Below, piece by piece: positions 24,948-25,346 of a stretch of DNA of 25,346 nt. Location of the stretch: the NCBI RefSeq assembly GCF_000315625.1, contig NW_005434469.1, positions 21,879 through 47,224 of the forward strand, in the 5' to 3' direction. Under the pieces are notes generated by a model. That model saw only the letters and a program-made list of their open reading frames with translations. It was not told the origin of the DNA and did not search any database. Made by a program: the position numbers and the translations under genes. This DNA is from Guillardia theta CCMP2712. Lineage: Eukaryota > Cryptophyceae > Pyrenomonadales > Geminigeraceae. How positions within the stretch are numbered: position 1 is the stretch's first letter; every line of letters begins with the position of its first letter.

Positions 24948-25025
24948 CTAGTCTTCCTTGGCCTCTGCGTTCTGACGGCGCCTGAGACGTTTCATGGTGC
25001 TGAACTTGATCGTTTCCTCGTCCAC
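24948..25025 (-). CDS. Possible terminal exon of a gene extending beyond the window
   Basis: On the - strand an acceptor-like tctcagcag is followed by 25 codons and TAG: VDEETIKFSTMKRLRRRQ, then NAEAKED. The residue mix (charged, basic C-terminus) looks coding, and the upstream frame is closed by a nearby TGA, as expected at an intron border. A second short block (EVVHER) after tgtacag near 25070 may be the previous exon, but the gap of about 21 bp is too short for an intron, so at least one boundary is wrong. No family is recognised. Confidence 0.25.
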   Translation of the reverse strand: MDEETIKFSTMKRLRRRQNAEAKED

Positions 25026-25079
25026 CTGCTGAGATGCTTCAGGTCACCCGCTCGTGCACCACTTCCTGTACAACGAGAC

Positions 25080-25346
25080 AGCAAGTGAGAAGGAGGATAG
25101 GGGGAGGGGACGAGAAGAAGGAAGAGCAGGGGGGTTGGGGGGGAAAGGCCAGGAGGGGGAGGAGGGGGAGGAGGGGGAGGAGGAGAGGGAGAGGGGGAGG
25201 GGAGAGGGAGAGGAGGAGGGGAGAGGGAGAGGAGGAGGGGAGAAGAAGGGGAGGAGAGGGAGAGGGAGAGGGCGAGGGGAGAGGGAGAGGAGGAGGGGAG
25301 AGGGAGAGGAGGAGGCGACAGGAAGGCGAGGACAGGGAGAGGGAGA
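25080..25346. repeat. GA-rich polypurine minisatellite at the window edge
   Basis: Units of the type GGGGGAGGA and GGAGAGGGAGAGGAGGA repeat to the end of the window, almost purely purine on the + strand. No coding signal. Confidence 0.9.

Overview
The window looks like nuclear DNA of a unicellular eukaryotic alga, most likely a cryptophyte of the Guillardia theta type. The reasons are multi-exon genes with very short GT-AG introns (about 41-70 bp), moderately high GC, abundant microsatellites, and a secreted leucine-rich-repeat protein with a Cys-rich tail of a kind I associate with that group. The organism call is inference. No bacterial operons, Shine-Dalgarno sites, CRISPR arrays, rRNA or tRNA genes were seen. 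The gene models were built by joining exons at GT/AG sites so that reading phase is kept across every junction.

Layout. 1-1705: a CT microsatellite and a pyrimidine tract, then the 3' exons of a + strand gene with a putative-Ig (He_PIG-like) segment. 1821-2947 (-): a secreted LRR plus Cys-rich protein. 3783-4500 (-): a decayed paralogue of it sharing a 191-bp identical block. 5006-6237 (+): a clear MYCBP (AMY-1) homologue in three exons. 6510-9623 (-): a PDZ plus long coiled-coil protein. 9624-10723: a GC-rich, palindrome-rich intergenic region with a 333-bp inverted-repeat-bounded segment. 10724-11107 (+): a small Trp-rich orphan ORF. 12569-14430 (+): a nine-exon LCAT/phospholipase A-family enzyme with a full Ser-Asp-His set. 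14664-15077 (-): the last exons of an unknown gene. 15944-16973 (+): an unknown three-exon gene. 17363-19378 (+): a seven-exon serine beta-lactamase-like protein. 19614-24125 (-): the most interesting locus, a ROCO GTPase fused through a membrane anchor to Zn-ribbon-like segments and a C-terminal TIR domain. 24126-25346: polypurine repeats and a possible terminal exon of another - strand gene.

The genes do not form an obvious pathway. Several pairs are convergent (MYCBP/PDZ-coiled-coil, LCAT-like/unknown, beta-lactamase-like/ROCO). Most introns are compact (41-70 bp), and most of the long ones carry simple repeats (GAT, GGAGA, CTCCTG, or a 41-bp minisatellite). The CTCCTG hexamer recurs in coding, intronic and pseudogene settings. 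The strongest candidate for an undescribed system is the membrane-anchored ROCO-TIR protein, which joins a GTPase switch to a possible NAD-cleaving or signalling TIR module.
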